Shown: positions 36,112 through 45,356, counted from the stretch's first letter. The stretch: DNA of 64,000 nucleotides from Phocaeicola coprophilus (GCA_016900015.1 JACJJM010000013.1:1-64000); one strand, 5' to 3'. Program-made: numbers and translations. The notes: a model not told the origin generated them from the letters alone.

Positions 36112-36894
36112 TTACTTTTTATGAAAAGCAGGAGATTGAAGATTGAAGACTATGGGAATTACCATTTTGTCATTGACCTTTTCACCTTGCGAGATGCTTG
36201 GTTCCCATGTGTATTTCTTGCCGATAGTTTCAATCACTCGCATGGCTTCCTGGTCCAGCGAGGGATGCAGGCGGCGCAGGAATTTGGGATTGACCATTTG
36301 GCCTTCCTTGTTGATGGTGAATTGCATGATAACCCGTCCTGTGACATGGGCTTTAAAGGCATCCTTTGGATATTTCAGCGTTGATTTTATCGCGTCTCTG
36401 AAGGCTGTGTTTCCTCCCGGAAATTCCGCTCTTCGTTCCCATGGTTCTTTGTTCTTGGTCGCTTTTCCGCTTTCATCATACAGGAGACTCTTTTCCAATT
36501 TTCCGTTTTTGTCGTAGCTGTCTTCCCTTTGCAATTTTCCGTTCGGGTAGTATGCTTTGACAGAATGGAGTTTTCCTTTGGAATAGAGGGTAGAGGCCTT
36601 GATACTCCCATCGTTGTAATAAAGAGTGGATTCTCCTTCTTTGATGCGAGCGGATATGTCTTTGACATATTTGTTGTAGCAAGTCGTTTCAACCAATGTC
36701 CCGTCCATCGTATAGTAGCTGACTTTCTTGACGGAAGGTATTGATGTGACGACTGCATACATCGCAGCCTTTTCCTTGGAGCACCATGCCTGTTGTTTGT
36801 TGACATAGATGGTGTCCACTTGCACCTGTTGGGCCTGTGCAACGGATGTAGATAGTCCGGCAATTAACAGCGATGCCAAGATGATGTTTTTCAT
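36112..36894 (-). CDS. Exported MORN-like/TonB C-terminal protein, copy 1
   Basis: 260 aa with a signal peptide (MKNIILASLLIAGLSTSVAQAQ). Same layout as its neighbour: DTIYVNKQQAWCSKEKA, then three YwqK/MORN-like repeats (STLYYNDGSIKASTLY, KAYYPNGKLQREDSY, KSLLYDESGKA), then a TonB_C domain (EFPGGNTAFRDAI...YPKDAFKAHVTGRVIMQFTINKEGQM). It lies 15 nt after etfA. The link with electron-transfer flavoprotein genes is unexplained. Confidence 0.8.
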   Translation of the reverse strand: MKNIILASLLIAGLSTSVAQAQQVQVDTIYVNKQQAWCSKEKAAMYAVVTSIPSVKKVSYYTMDGTLVETTCYNKYVKDISARIKEGESTLYYNDGSIKASTLYSKGKLHSVKAYYPNGKLQREDSYDKNGKLEKSLLYDESGKATKNKEPWERRAEFPGGNTAFRDAIKSTLKYPKDAFKAHVTGRVIMQFTINKEGQMVNPKFLRRLHPSLDQEAMRVIETIGKKYTWEPSISQGEKVNDKMVIPIVFNLQSPAFHKK

Positions 36895-36909
36895 GATCTC
36901 CCAGTGAGC

Positions 36910-37935
36910 TTACTTACTGTTCTGTTTGTAGTACTTTATCATCTTCGGGATAACTTCCTCCACCGTGCCATTGATGATGTAGTCGGCAATGGTGTTGATG
37001 GGAGCGTTCGGGTCATTATTGATGGAGATGATGATGCCGCTTTCCTGCATGCCGGCGATGTGCTGGATTTGTCCGCTAATGCCGCAGGCGATGTAGAGTT
37101 TCGGGCGGACGGTGACACCTGTCTGGCCTATCTGGCGATCGTGGTCGCAGAATCCCGCATCGACGGCTGCACGGCTGGCGCCTACTTCGGCATGGAGTTC
37201 TTTGGCCAAGTCGAACAGCATGTCAAATCCTTCCTTGGAACCCATACCGTAACCGCCGGCCACGATGATGGGCGAACCTTTCAGGTTGTTCTTGGCTTTT
37301 TCCACATGGCGTTCGATGACTTTGACCACATAGTCCGTTTCGGGAACGAACTTGGCTACGTCGTGGCGGATGACTTCACCTTGGTAGTTCGGGTCGAGCA
37401 CTTCTTTCTTCATCACGCCTTCGCGCACGGTGGCCATTTGCGGACGGTGCTCGGGGTTGATGATGGTGGCCACGATGTTGCCGCCGAATGCCGGGCGGAT
37501 TTGATAGAGCAGGTTTTCGTATGTGATGCCTGCTTTCTTGTCTTCATGATTGCCGATTTCGAGCGATGTGCAGTCGGCGGTCAGTCCGCTGGTCAACGCT
37601 GAAGAGACGCGCGGGCCAAGATCACGTCCGATAACCGTCGCTCCCATCAGGCATATCTGTGGTTTTTCAGCTTTAAACAAGTTGACGAGGATGGACGTGT
37701 GAGGGAGGGAGGTGTAGGGAAAGAGTCCCGGCGCGTCAAACACATGTAGTTTGTCTACGCCGTAAGGCAATACTTGTTTTTCGATACCTTCAAGGCCAGC
37801 GCCGGCCACGATGGCTTCCAGTTGGCAACCTAATTGGTTGGCCAGTTTGCGTCCTTTGGTCAGGAGTTCGAGACTTACGTCGGCCACGGTCGTGCCTTCA
37901 AGCTCGCAATATACAAATACGTTGTTCATAGTCAA
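36910..37935 (-). CDS. etfA: Electron transfer flavoprotein alpha subunit
   Basis: 341 aa. N-terminal nucleotide-binding domain and C-terminal FAD domain with RPAFGGNIVATI, PIIVAGGYGMGSKEG, VGASRAAVDAGFCDHDRQIGQTG and YIACGISGQIQHIAGM, ending ...ISINNDPNAPINTIADYIINGTVEEVIPKM. It forms a dimer with EtfB and passes electrons from acyl-CoA dehydrogenase. It begins one base after the etfB stop. Confidence 0.95.
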   Translation of the reverse strand: MTMNNVFVYCELEGTTVADVSLELLTKGRKLANQLGCQLEAIVAGAGLEGIEKQVLPYGVDKLHVFDAPGLFPYTSLPHTSILVNLFKAEKPQICLMGATVIGRDLGPRVSSALTSGLTADCTSLEIGNHEDKKAGITYENLLYQIRPAFGGNIVATIINPEHRPQMATVREGVMKKEVLDPNYQGEVIRHDVAKFVPETDYVVKVIERHVEKAKNNLKGSPIIVAGGYGMGSKEGFDMLFDLAKELHAEVGASRAAVDAGFCDHDRQIGQTGVTVRPKLYIACGISGQIQHIAGMQESGIIISINNDPNAPINTIADYIINGTVEEVIPKMIKYYKQNSK

Positions 37936-38814
37936 TTATCCGATTGTGTGGTTAGCTAAGAGTTCGACAATCAGTCCTTCCACATCGGCATCCGAGCCGG
38001 TGAGTGTCTTGCTTTCCTTGGCTTGGAACACGATGTTTTGGATGGACTTCACTTTGGTGGGCGAGCCGGACAAGCCGCATTGGCTCAGGTCTGCTTCTAC
38101 GTCAGCCACACTCCATTCCACTAAGTTCAAGTAGGGGCGTTGTTCGTAGAGCTCAGGATAAGCAGGGGCTTGTTGTGCCTTTTCGCTCGGAGTGAGTGCG
38201 TATTTGTATTTCTGCACCAGTTTGGCGTTGCGCGGGCGGCAGGGAGCTGCCGAACCGTTGACCGTGACAACGATGGGCAACGGGCCTTCTACGGTCTCCA
38301 CACCACCGTCGATATGACGTTTCACCGTGATGCGATGTCCTTCTTCGTCCACGTTCAGGATTTCCTCGGCATATGTGATTTGAGTCAATCCCAGCTTTTC
38401 AGCCACTTGCGGGCCCACTTGTGCCGTGTCGCCGTCGATGGCCTGGCGTCCACCGATGATGATGTCATAATCTTTGATTTTCCGGATAGCCATGGAGAGT
38501 GCATACGATGTGGCCAGCGTGTCTGCACCGGCAAAAGCGCGGTCAGTCAGCAGATAGCCGTCGTCAGCTCCGCGGAACAGTCCTTCCCGGATGATGGATG
38601 CAGCCCGTCCCGGACCCATGGTCAGGATAGTTATGGTGGAACCGGGATGCTGGTCTTTCAGACGTAAAGCCTGTTCCAGGGCGTTCAGGTCTTCCGGGTT
38701 AAAAATGGCAGGCAAGGCACTTCGGTTCACAGTGCCTTCTGCGGTCATGGCGTCTTTCCCCACGTTTCGTGTGTCAGGTACTTGCTTGGCCAATACTACA
38801 ATTTTTAGACTCAT
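37936..38814 (-). CDS. etfB: Electron transfer flavoprotein beta subunit
   Basis: 292 aa. The EtfB pattern is clear: KIVVLAKQVPDT, NPEDLNALEQALRLKD, TILTMGPGRAASIIREGLFRGADDGYLLTDRAFAGADTLATSYAL and DIIIGGRQAIDGDTAQVGPQVAEKLG. It is the first gene of the operon. Whether this pair is a bifurcating ETF cannot be decided by eye. Confidence 0.95.
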   Translation of the reverse strand: MSLKIVVLAKQVPDTRNVGKDAMTAEGTVNRSALPAIFNPEDLNALEQALRLKDQHPGSTITILTMGPGRAASIIREGLFRGADDGYLLTDRAFAGADTLATSYALSMAIRKIKDYDIIIGGRQAIDGDTAQVGPQVAEKLGLTQITYAEEILNVDEEGHRITVKRHIDGGVETVEGPLPIVVTVNGSAAPCRPRNAKLVQKYKYALTPSEKAQQAPAYPELYEQRPYLNLVEWSVADVEADLSQCGLSGSPTKVKSIQNIVFQAKESKTLTGSDADVEGLIVELLANHTIG

Positions 38815-38876
38815 GTTTGTTTATTTTTGGTATTAGTAAATAATATCATAAGATGTTTTAGGGTCATAGACCGTGG

Positions 38877-38908
38877 CAAATTTAACTATTTGCAGCACGC
38901 TTCCCAAA
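38877..38908 (-). promoter_or_regulatory. Strong promoter of the etfBA operon
   Basis: On the minus strand, TTTG (plus coordinates 38905-38908), 20 nt, then TAAATTTG (38877-38884). Consensus spacing; leader of about 55-60 nt to the etfB ATG. Confidence 0.7.
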
Positions 38909-38923
38909 GAAAAGTTTTAAAAC

Positions 38924-40798
38924 TTACGCATCCAATGTTGAAATGTAGTCAAATAGCTGTTTGTAGAACGGATGACGGGTCAGTGTGGCCGCATTGCCCA
39001 GGATGATAAGTTTCATGCGGGCACGCGTGATGGCGACATTCATCCGGCGCAAGTCGTTGAGAAAACCAATCTCGCCTTTCTCATTGGAACGGACCAGGCT
39101 GATGATGATGACGTCGCGTTCCTGGCCTTGGAAACCATCGACTGTGTTCACGCTGATGAGATGTTTGTAAGGAGTGAAGAAGCTTCGTCCCTTGAGCAGG
39201 CGGCGCAGGTATTGCACTTGAGCCTGATAGGGTGAGATGATGCCGATGTCGATGCGTTCGTCGAGGATGCGCTGTTTGCCTATTTTGGTGAGATAGGCTT
39301 CCAGTTGCTGGAGGGTCAGTTCGGCTTCCGCTTTGTTGACACGTCCGAAGCTGCGTTCGACGAACTCTTCTTCAGCATCCGATAGTTCGGTGTTGACCCA
39401 CGTCATGGGTGTGTCGAAGTCCAGGATGCTGCGGTGTCTTACCTCAGAGGCAGACTGAAGTTCGCCGTGATAGAACCAGTCGGACGAGAACCGCATGATG
39501 GCATCATGCATGCGGTATTGTATCTTGAGCAGGGACACGCAGCCGGGTTTGTTGCGCACGATTTTCTGCATGAGTGTTTCGCCCAGCCCTCCTTTCAGAG
39601 CTTCGTAGCAGGTGATGACGGGAGGAAGCTGGCAGTGGTCGCCGGCCAGCACGACACGGTTTGCCTTGCGGATGGCTATCCAGCAGGCTGCTTCCAGCGC
39701 CTGTGCCGCCTCGTCGATGAAAAGCGTGCCGAAACGGCGGCGAAACAGCAGTTTGCTGGCAGCTCCCGTCAGCGTGCAGGCGATGACGCGGGCTTCGTTG
39801 AAGAGCGATTCCTGGATGCGCAGCTCCAACTCTTCGGCGCGGTCGCGCAGGGAGTTGATTTTCTGGCGGACAGCTTCGGTGCGCCCTTTCTTTCGCGTTT
39901 CATACAGTTGGCGGATGGCACGCCGCATGCTGTGTAGCAGCGGGTAGTCCGGATGGGCCTCAAAACGGCGTTCGTAGGTGAAGGAGAGCATTTTGTCATT
40001 CACTCTGACGGGATTTCCAAGGCGGAGGACCGGGATGCCGCGGTCAGTGAGTTGCTCTGCAATCCAATCCACGGCCATGTTGCTCTGGGCACACACCAGC
40101 ACTTGGTTTTCCCGGTGGAGGGTTTCGTAGATGGCTTCCACCAGTGTCGTGGTTTTCCCCGTTCCGGGAGGGCCGTGGACGATGGCCACGTCTTTGGCAC
40201 GGAGCACCTTGTTCACGGCGTTTTCCTGGGTAGCGTTCAGCCAGGGGAAACGCATGGGAGCAAATGTCAGTTCGCCGGCAGGGCGCATACCGTGAAAGAT
40301 GTCGCGCAGCTCTGACAGGCGTCCGTTCTTGTCGGTCATGACGGCCCGCAGGGAGGCGAACATCAACTTGAACACGTTTTCGTCGAAACTCAACTGGATG
40401 CCCAGCCGCATGGCTTCGTTCAGCTGTGCCATGGCTTCCGGTCCGGGCAGGATGACCACCATGCGGTTCTCGTCGACGTAGTTCACTGTGGCTGGGAAGT
40501 TGAGAGGGTGTATTTTGACGTGTTCCATGTCGGCATCGAAGAACATGACCGGACGGCCGAACTCGAAACGGTGGTCGGTGTCGAGGTGGTCCGTGCGGAA
40601 GACTTCGACGACATATTGATTGAGCGAATTATAGTAGCTCCGGCCTACGGTCAGCGGATACCAGCATGTGCCCCGGTTGATTTTCTTGTCCAGGCTGATG
40701 CTGTCCTGCTGTTGCAGGAAGGCTTTCTTTTCGCAGTCATATTCCATTTCGAGCAGCTCATATTGCCGCTGGAGTTCCAGTAAGGGAGATGATGGCAT
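38924..40798 (-). CDS. IGHMBP2-like superfamily 1 DNA/RNA helicase
   Basis: 624 aa from the ATG at 40798 (MPSSPLLELQRQYELLEMEYDCEKKAF). An N-terminal coiled/beta-barrel region is followed by an SF1B core: LNATQENAVNKVL, Walker A HGPPGTGKTTTLVEA, DEAAQALEAACW, AGDHCQLPPV, IQYRMHDAIM, TVDGFQGQERDVIIISLVRSN, NVAITRARMKLI. The family (IGHMBP2/SMUBP-2, Upf1-like) unwinds nucleic acids in the 5'-3' direction. The frame is open a further 136 codons upstream, but that part is the antisense of the neighbouring transporter. Confidence 0.9.
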   Translation of the reverse strand: MPSSPLLELQRQYELLEMEYDCEKKAFLQQQDSISLDKKINRGTCWYPLTVGRSYYNSLNQYVVEVFRTDHLDTDHRFEFGRPVMFFDADMEHVKIHPLNFPATVNYVDENRMVVILPGPEAMAQLNEAMRLGIQLSFDENVFKLMFASLRAVMTDKNGRLSELRDIFHGMRPAGELTFAPMRFPWLNATQENAVNKVLRAKDVAIVHGPPGTGKTTTLVEAIYETLHRENQVLVCAQSNMAVDWIAEQLTDRGIPVLRLGNPVRVNDKMLSFTYERRFEAHPDYPLLHSMRRAIRQLYETRKKGRTEAVRQKINSLRDRAEELELRIQESLFNEARVIACTLTGAASKLLFRRRFGTLFIDEAAQALEAACWIAIRKANRVVLAGDHCQLPPVITCYEALKGGLGETLMQKIVRNKPGCVSLLKIQYRMHDAIMRFSSDWFYHGELQSASEVRHRSILDFDTPMTWVNTELSDAEEEFVERSFGRVNKAEAELTLQQLEAYLTKIGKQRILDERIDIGIISPYQAQVQYLRRLLKGRSFFTPYKHLISVNTVDGFQGQERDVIIISLVRSNEKGEIGFLNDLRRMNVAITRARMKLIILGNAATLTRHPFYKQLFDYISTLDA

Positions 40799-40821
40799 GG
40801 CAAAGGGTATGCGTTTGGAGG

Positions 40822-41760
40822 TTACTCGCCGCTTGGGGCTGTCTTGCGTTCCATCTCCTTCAGCATCTGTGCCCGCGACTTGCTTTGTGTCACCAGGTAG
40901 ACTCCCGTGAACACCAGCACGACGGCCACGCCTTTCATCCATCCGAAAGTGCCTATGCCCATCATGACGGAGACGACAGAGGCGACGATGGGTTGGGTGT
41001 AGTTGTACATGCTCAGCACTGTCGGGCGCAGGATTTTCTGGGCTATCATCAGCAGCAGGAAAGTCATGGCTGTGGCGCCCACGACGACAAAGGTGATTTC
41101 TCCCCATGTCTTGGCCGCGATGTCGGTGAAGGGAATGGCCGATACTTCGCTGTAGGAGAACGGGATGAAGCAGATGGCTGCATAGGTGAACATCCATTTC
41201 ATGCATGTGATGGGGTGATATTTCGTAGCCAGTCCTTTAAAGAATGTCAGGTAGGACGCGAAACTGACTTGGGCGATGAAGCAGAGCAGGTCGCCCAGGG
41301 CATTGCTGCTTTTGCCGCCGCCGGCAGAGGTGCTGCCCAGAATCATGATCAGTGCGCCGATGGCTCCCAGGAAGACGCCGCCCAGTTTTTTGCCGGTGAT
41401 GGGTTCGTGCAGGAAAATGGCTGCCAGGATGAGTGTGGCGATGGGAGCTGTCGTAGTGATGATGGAGGCGTCGATGGGCGAAGTGAGTGAAAGCCCGAAG
41501 ATGTACATGCCTTGATTGAACACGATGGCAAAGAGGGATGCGAAGAAAAGCATCATCAAGTCGTGTGGCTTCACTTCCTCATGTTTGATGAAGAGGGAAG
41601 CTATCCAGAAGCAAAGTGCGCCGCCCACCATGCGGAAGGTGGCGAGCGACAAGGCTGTCACCTCTGTGCTCATGATGTCCTTTCCGATGGGGGCCATCAG
41701 CCCCCATGCGATGCTGGCGAGGAGCATGCAGAGATGTCCCGTGTAGTTTTTTGTTTTCAT
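40822..41760 (-). CDS. EamA-family (drug/metabolite) transporter
   Basis: 312 aa from the ATG at 41760 (MKTKNYTGHLCMLLASIAWGLMAPIGK). Ten predicted membrane helices as two EamA repeats; the repeat signature SIAWGLMAPIGKD opens the first and FIAQVSFASYLTFFKGLA the second. Likely exports small metabolites; the substrate is unknown. It ends 23 nt before the helicase start, so the two are probably co-transcribed. Confidence 0.88.
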   Translation of the reverse strand: MKTKNYTGHLCMLLASIAWGLMAPIGKDIMSTEVTALSLATFRMVGGALCFWIASLFIKHEEVKPHDLMMLFFASLFAIVFNQGMYIFGLSLTSPIDASIITTTAPIATLILAAIFLHEPITGKKLGGVFLGAIGALIMILGSTSAGGGKSSNALGDLLCFIAQVSFASYLTFFKGLATKYHPITCMKWMFTYAAICFIPFSYSEVSAIPFTDIAAKTWGEITFVVVGATAMTFLLLMIAQKILRPTVLSMYNYTQPIVASVVSVMMGIGTFGWMKGVAVVLVFTGVYLVTQSKSRAQMLKEMERKTAPSGE

Positions 41761-41793
41761 ATTGAACTGTATATAAAGGTGTTTTTTGCTGTG

Positions 41794-41801
41794 CAAAGGT
41801 A
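41794..41801 (-). promoter_or_regulatory. Probable -7 element for the EamA transporter
   Basis: On the minus strand TACCTTTG followed by C, about 34 nt upstream of the ATG at 41760. Confidence 0.55.
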
Positions 41802-41814
41802 GAGCTAATTTTAG

Positions 41815-42005
41815 AAACTGTTTTGAATTTCCACAAAAAGTTTTCCTTGGTTTGATGGATTCGTTTTCGTGTGTGCTTTGGGCGATTTTTGGGCCTTTTC
41901 TACTTCTGTTCTTCCGTCAGATAGCCCGCTATCTTTCTCATCACAGAAGCAGAAATGCCTCAAAAACTCATCCCCAACCATTACACGATAAATTCAAAAC
42001 AGTTT
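41815..42005. mobile_element. MITE-like repeat, family B, copy 2 (191 bp)
   Basis: Perfect 16-bp inverted ends (AAACTGTTTTGAATTT). It is collinear with copy 1 at 11406-11592 and carries the same central hairpin GATAGCCCGCTATC (41920-41933). Non-coding. Confidence 0.72.
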
Positions 42006-42051
42006 TGGGTATTGGGAGATGTTTGTTTTGATTTTTTCTGCTTCCTTCTTA

Positions 42052-42170
42052 GAGGTGGACCGAGGATATGCGTGCCGTCTATACGGGGCGAGAGCGCGAA
42101 GGAAGGTAGGCGAGGGCGGAAAGGAGGCCGTGGTCGGACGGAAAGGAAGCCGCTCCCGGCTCGAATTAAT
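42052..42170. repeat. GC-rich REP-like repeat, copy 4
   Basis: Contains GGCCGTGGTCGGACGGAAAG and GAAGCCGCTC, the same core as copy 1. The 42171-42321 rest of this gap shows nothing else. Confidence 0.6.
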
Positions 42171-42321
42171 GGCGGAGTGGATAGGATAGAAGGTTTGATT
42201 TATTAGTTTGATAATCAATACAAAACAAAATAGAAATGCCCGCAGGCATCGCCGGGGAAGGGCAAATGCCTATGGGCACATGGCAACTTGTGCTTTGTTG
42301 AAAATATTTAAGTGTTGATGC

Positions 42322-42885
42322 TTAGAGCCCGTTTGCGCTAATCCATTTTTGGATGCTTTCGGTGCTTGCCCGGTTCAGTAATCTTCCTTCTTTCCAGTTC
42401 AGGTCGGGATAGGTCTGTCGCAATGCTTTCACACTGTTGGTGATGCTGCTGCCGCCTGACGTAGCAAAGGGGATGAACGTCTTTCCCTTCAAGTCATTGT
42501 TTTCGATGAATGTGTTGATGATGCGTGGGGCCTCGTCCCACCAGATGGGATAGCCGATGAACACCACGTCATATCCGCTCAGGTCTGTTTTGGTCTCTTT
42601 CAAGGCCGGGCGTGCATTCGTGTCGCCCATTTCCACCGAGCTGCGCGACTGTTTGTTGTGCCAGTCGAGGTCTGCATTGGTGTAGGCCGTCTGAGGGGCT
42701 ATCTCGTGAAGTGTTCCGCCAGTGATGTCGGCGATGCTTTGGGCGGCCTTGGCCGTTGTGCCGGTTGCAGAAAAATAGGCCACCAGTGTCTGATGTGCTT
42801 TCATGCCAGTCTTTTCATTTTTTTGTGCGCATGCGCTGAAGCAGATGGCTACAGCTGCAGCGATGGTTAGTAAAATCTTGTTCAT
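42322..42885 (-). CDS. Exported flavodoxin (lipoprotein)
   Basis: 187 aa. A lipoprotein signal (MNKILLTIAAAVAICFSACAQ, lipobox FSAC) precedes a short-chain flavodoxin domain: FMN phosphate loop YFSATGTTAKAA, then GYPIWWDEAPRIINTF and PFATSGGSSI. The export signal on a flavodoxin is unusual, though such proteins recur in Bacteroidales. It is the last gene of the redox cluster, 24 nt after the CMD-family gene. Confidence 0.85.
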   Translation of the reverse strand: MNKILLTIAAAVAICFSACAQKNEKTGMKAHQTLVAYFSATGTTAKAAQSIADITGGTLHEIAPQTAYTNADLDWHNKQSRSSVEMGDTNARPALKETKTDLSGYDVVFIGYPIWWDEAPRIINTFIENNDLKGKTFIPFATSGGSSITNSVKALRQTYPDLNWKEGRLLNRASTESIQKWISANGL

Positions 42886-42909
42886 GATATAAAGAGTTTG
42901 ATGAGTGGG

Positions 42910-44058
42910 TTACTTTATCTTAAGTCTGGGGATGAGCGGGGTGCTGTCCACCAGCTCCAGTCCCTTCACCATCTGGAGTGTGCTTTGCTTGTATTTCTGG
43001 AAGTGAGGTGTCTTCAGATGGCTTTCATAGGCAGCGCGGTTGGCATAGATTTCCAGGATGGTGACTTTGTGGGGTGCATCTTTTTCCGCCGTGGCGTAAA
43101 GGGTGAGCACGCCCGGTTCGAGGCGCATGGAGGCTTCGATTTCCTCTTTCAGGAAAGCATTGTAGGCATCCAGCCGGGCGGGGTCGACCGTGATTTTGGA
43201 CAGCCGTACCAGATTGTCTTTCGCCGGGATGGGATTGGCCGATTCCTGCTTGATGATGCGCAGGGCTTTGATGGTGGCCGGAAAACCAATGTAAGGCAGT
43301 GCTTGGATGACGGCAGCCGTGATGGTCTTGGGCGTGTTGCCGGCGAGGATATTGCCGTGATAGTGCGATTGCAGTTGGCTGTCGGCTTCAAGGGTCGTGA
43401 GGATGCAGTAGCCCAGCAGTTCGCGTGTCTGGAGATCGAGAGCTCCACGGGTGTAGATGTCACCGAAGAAGTAGTCGGTCAGGAAGCGTTCTACATCTTT
43501 TCCCATGTCGCCGGGAATGCCTACCATCACTTGGGATATGCCCCCGGGATAAAGTTTGTCCTGGATGGCTGCGCCTTTTTCATGACGGTTGCTTTCGTCC
43601 ACGCGGCCCGCTGATTCGAGAGGCAGGCTGATGCCCTGTTCTCTGAACACTTCGTTTACCGTGCCCACGGCATTGAGCATTTTTGGGAAGCCGATGTAGG
43701 GGGCTGTCAGGTACATGGCTTCGCGTAACTCAATGGGGGTCACGCCAACATTGAGTGCTGCGCCGGCATGTGATTTCAGTTGCGGCAGCGTTTGCAAGGT
43801 GGCCAGCGTGACGCATGTGATGAGTTCACGTTGCTTCAGGCTGAGATTGCCTGTCTGGAACACTTCTCCGAAAATGAATTTTTGTAGGATGTCCATCATT
43901 TCCGGATCTGTGCCTTTCCCGGTGAGTGCTTCGCCGCCAAACAGTGTGGCATAGTTTTGTTTGCAAGTCTCGATGCGGTCTGTCGGCTGAGGTTTTTGTG
44001 CCAGCAGGGGCAGTCCTTGCGCCAGCATAAAAAGGAGTGTCAAAAGTGTCAGTCTCAT
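42910..44058 (-). CDS. Secreted fusion of two carboxymuconolactone decarboxylase domains and a monooxygenase (ABM) domain
   Basis: 382 aa from the ATG at 44058. Signal peptide MRLTLLTLLFMLAQGLPLLAQ, then two CMD/AhpD-like helical domains: RELITCVTLATLQTLPQLKSHAGAAL (first) and RELLGYCILTTLEADSQLQSHYHGNIL (second). The C-terminal 95 residues (about 285-382) look like an antibiotic-biosynthesis-monooxygenase/quinol monooxygenase fold (RLDAYNAFLKEEIEASMRLEPGVLTLYA...ILEIYANRAAYESHLKTPHFQKY). The exact reaction is unknown; peroxidase-like thiol chemistry or quinone turnover is possible. In operon with flavoproteins. Confidence 0.82.
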   Translation of the reverse strand: MRLTLLTLLFMLAQGLPLLAQKPQPTDRIETCKQNYATLFGGEALTGKGTDPEMMDILQKFIFGEVFQTGNLSLKQRELITCVTLATLQTLPQLKSHAGAALNVGVTPIELREAMYLTAPYIGFPKMLNAVGTVNEVFREQGISLPLESAGRVDESNRHEKGAAIQDKLYPGGISQVMVGIPGDMGKDVERFLTDYFFGDIYTRGALDLQTRELLGYCILTTLEADSQLQSHYHGNILAGNTPKTITAAVIQALPYIGFPATIKALRIIKQESANPIPAKDNLVRLSKITVDPARLDAYNAFLKEEIEASMRLEPGVLTLYATAEKDAPHKVTILEIYANRAAYESHLKTPHFQKYKQSTLQMVKGLELVDSTPLIPRLKIK

Positions 44059-44075
44059 AAGTTTGTCGTCTTGGA

Positions 44076-44717
44076 TTATAGATTTCTGCCTAATTGGTAG
44101 GCCTGTTGCGGATAGGATGTGTTTCGTATGCTGCCGGCTGTCCATACGCCGGGAGCAATGACAGTGCCCACACTTTCCCAGCCGAGGTAGTTCATGAGCG
44201 TGCGGTAGTGCAGGAGTATCGGTTCGGCTTCCTCCTTGGCCGTGTCGGCATAGGTCATCAAGAGGGCTGCTTTTTTATGCACGCCTTTGATTTGTCCGTT
44301 GATGGCATAGAAGCGGTCGATGACTTTTTTCAGCTGAGCTGAAATGCCGAAATAATACATCGGTGTGGCAAATACGACCATGTCGGCCTCAACCAGCCGT
44401 GGACGTACAAGTTCGAAGTCGTCTTTCAGCACACAAGGACCATCCATGCCGCATCGGTTACAGGCCATGCATCCTTCTACTTTCTGAAAGGCACTGTCGA
44501 AACGGAACACTTCGTGTCCGGCTTCCTGTGCGCCTTTGATAAACTGTTCGGCCAGGTGGTTGGAATTGCCGTTCTTGCGGGGGCTTCCCGTTAATACTAC
44601 TATTTTCATTGCATTCGTTTTTGTCGTTTCGTTCTGTGGCAAGGCTGCGGCCACTTTTGCAAGAGCGGCCGTTGCCGGTGCTGCCACCGAACCGGTGATG
44701 AATTGTCGTCTGTTCAT
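44076..44717 (-). CDS. Tat-type exported NAD(P)H-dependent flavin oxidoreductase
   Basis: 213 aa. N-terminus MNRRQFITGSVAAPATAALAKVAA is a twin-arginine signal (RRQF). The flavodoxin-like fold follows: FMN loop VLTGSPRKNGNSNHLAEQFIKGA, then cysteine motif GCMACNRCGMDGPC and FATPMYYFGISAQLKKVIDR, typical of iron-sulfur flavoprotein or NADPH:FMN reductase (NmtR/WrbA-like) families. It lies 17 nt before the CMD-family gene. Confidence 0.85.
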   Translation of the reverse strand: MNRRQFITGSVAAPATAALAKVAAALPQNETTKTNAMKIVVLTGSPRKNGNSNHLAEQFIKGAQEAGHEVFRFDSAFQKVEGCMACNRCGMDGPCVLKDDFELVRPRLVEADMVVFATPMYYFGISAQLKKVIDRFYAINGQIKGVHKKAALLMTYADTAKEEAEPILLHYRTLMNYLGWESVGTVIAPGVWTAGSIRNTSYPQQAYQLGRNL

Positions 44718-44780
44718 GATTTAAGTTCGGTTTGGGTTTAAATCAGAGAAAAGGACAGAGGAAGAGAGCATGCTTTTCGC

Positions 44781-45356
44781 CTACGGTCTCTCTTCTATAT
44801 GGTTGTTTTTGTATTGTTTGCCCAGAGTCGTGCACTTGCCGATTATTTCTCCTGTGCGTAGGTAGGAATAAGTGGGCATTTCGAAGAGCACGGGTTTCAG
44901 TTTGTTGTAGTCCACTTTGTCGTTTTCGTCCAGATAGGCTTCTTCCACGTAGGTGTTGCTGATGTTGCAGATGAAGTTGTCGAAAGTGTCAGTTTCGTAG
45001 TTGTCCACGACTTCACATTCCATCACCAGGGGAGAGTCGTCGATGACCGGTGTGCCGGCTTCGCCCGGATGCCAAGTGAATACATCTGATTTATCCGTCT
45101 TTGCACCACTGGTGCTGCCCACATAGTCCGCGCGTTCCAGCAGTGTCTCGTCGATGATGTTGACAGACAGGCGGCCGGTAGCCTTGATGCCTTGATTGGT
45201 GTAGTGTGCCTTGTGAAGGCTCACCATCACACGGTCGTGTCCGATGATGCCCAGATGGGCCACGAGCAGCCAGTTTGTTTTTCCGTTGACTTCGGCTCCT
45301 ACGACCACGGTTGGCGTGGGATAGAGAGCCAGTTTAGAACCTATATTCTTTTTCAT
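44781..45356 (-). CDS. Flavin reductase family protein
   Basis: 191 aa from the ATG at 45356 (MKKNIGSKLALYPTPTVVVGAEVNGKTNW). Split-barrel FMN-binding domain typical of flavin reductase/FlaRed proteins (MVSLHKAHYTNQGIKATGRLSVNII, FDNFICNISNTYV). No signal peptide, so it is cytoplasmic. It may supply reduced flavin in the cluster. The frame extends nine codons upstream, without family support. Confidence 0.85.
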   Translation of the reverse strand: MKKNIGSKLALYPTPTVVVGAEVNGKTNWLLVAHLGIIGHDRVMVSLHKAHYTNQGIKATGRLSVNIIDETLLERADYVGSTSGAKTDKSDVFTWHPGEAGTPVIDDSPLVMECEVVDNYETDTFDNFICNISNTYVEEAYLDENDKVDYNKLKPVLFEMPTYSYLRTGEIIGKCTTLGKQYKNNHIEERP

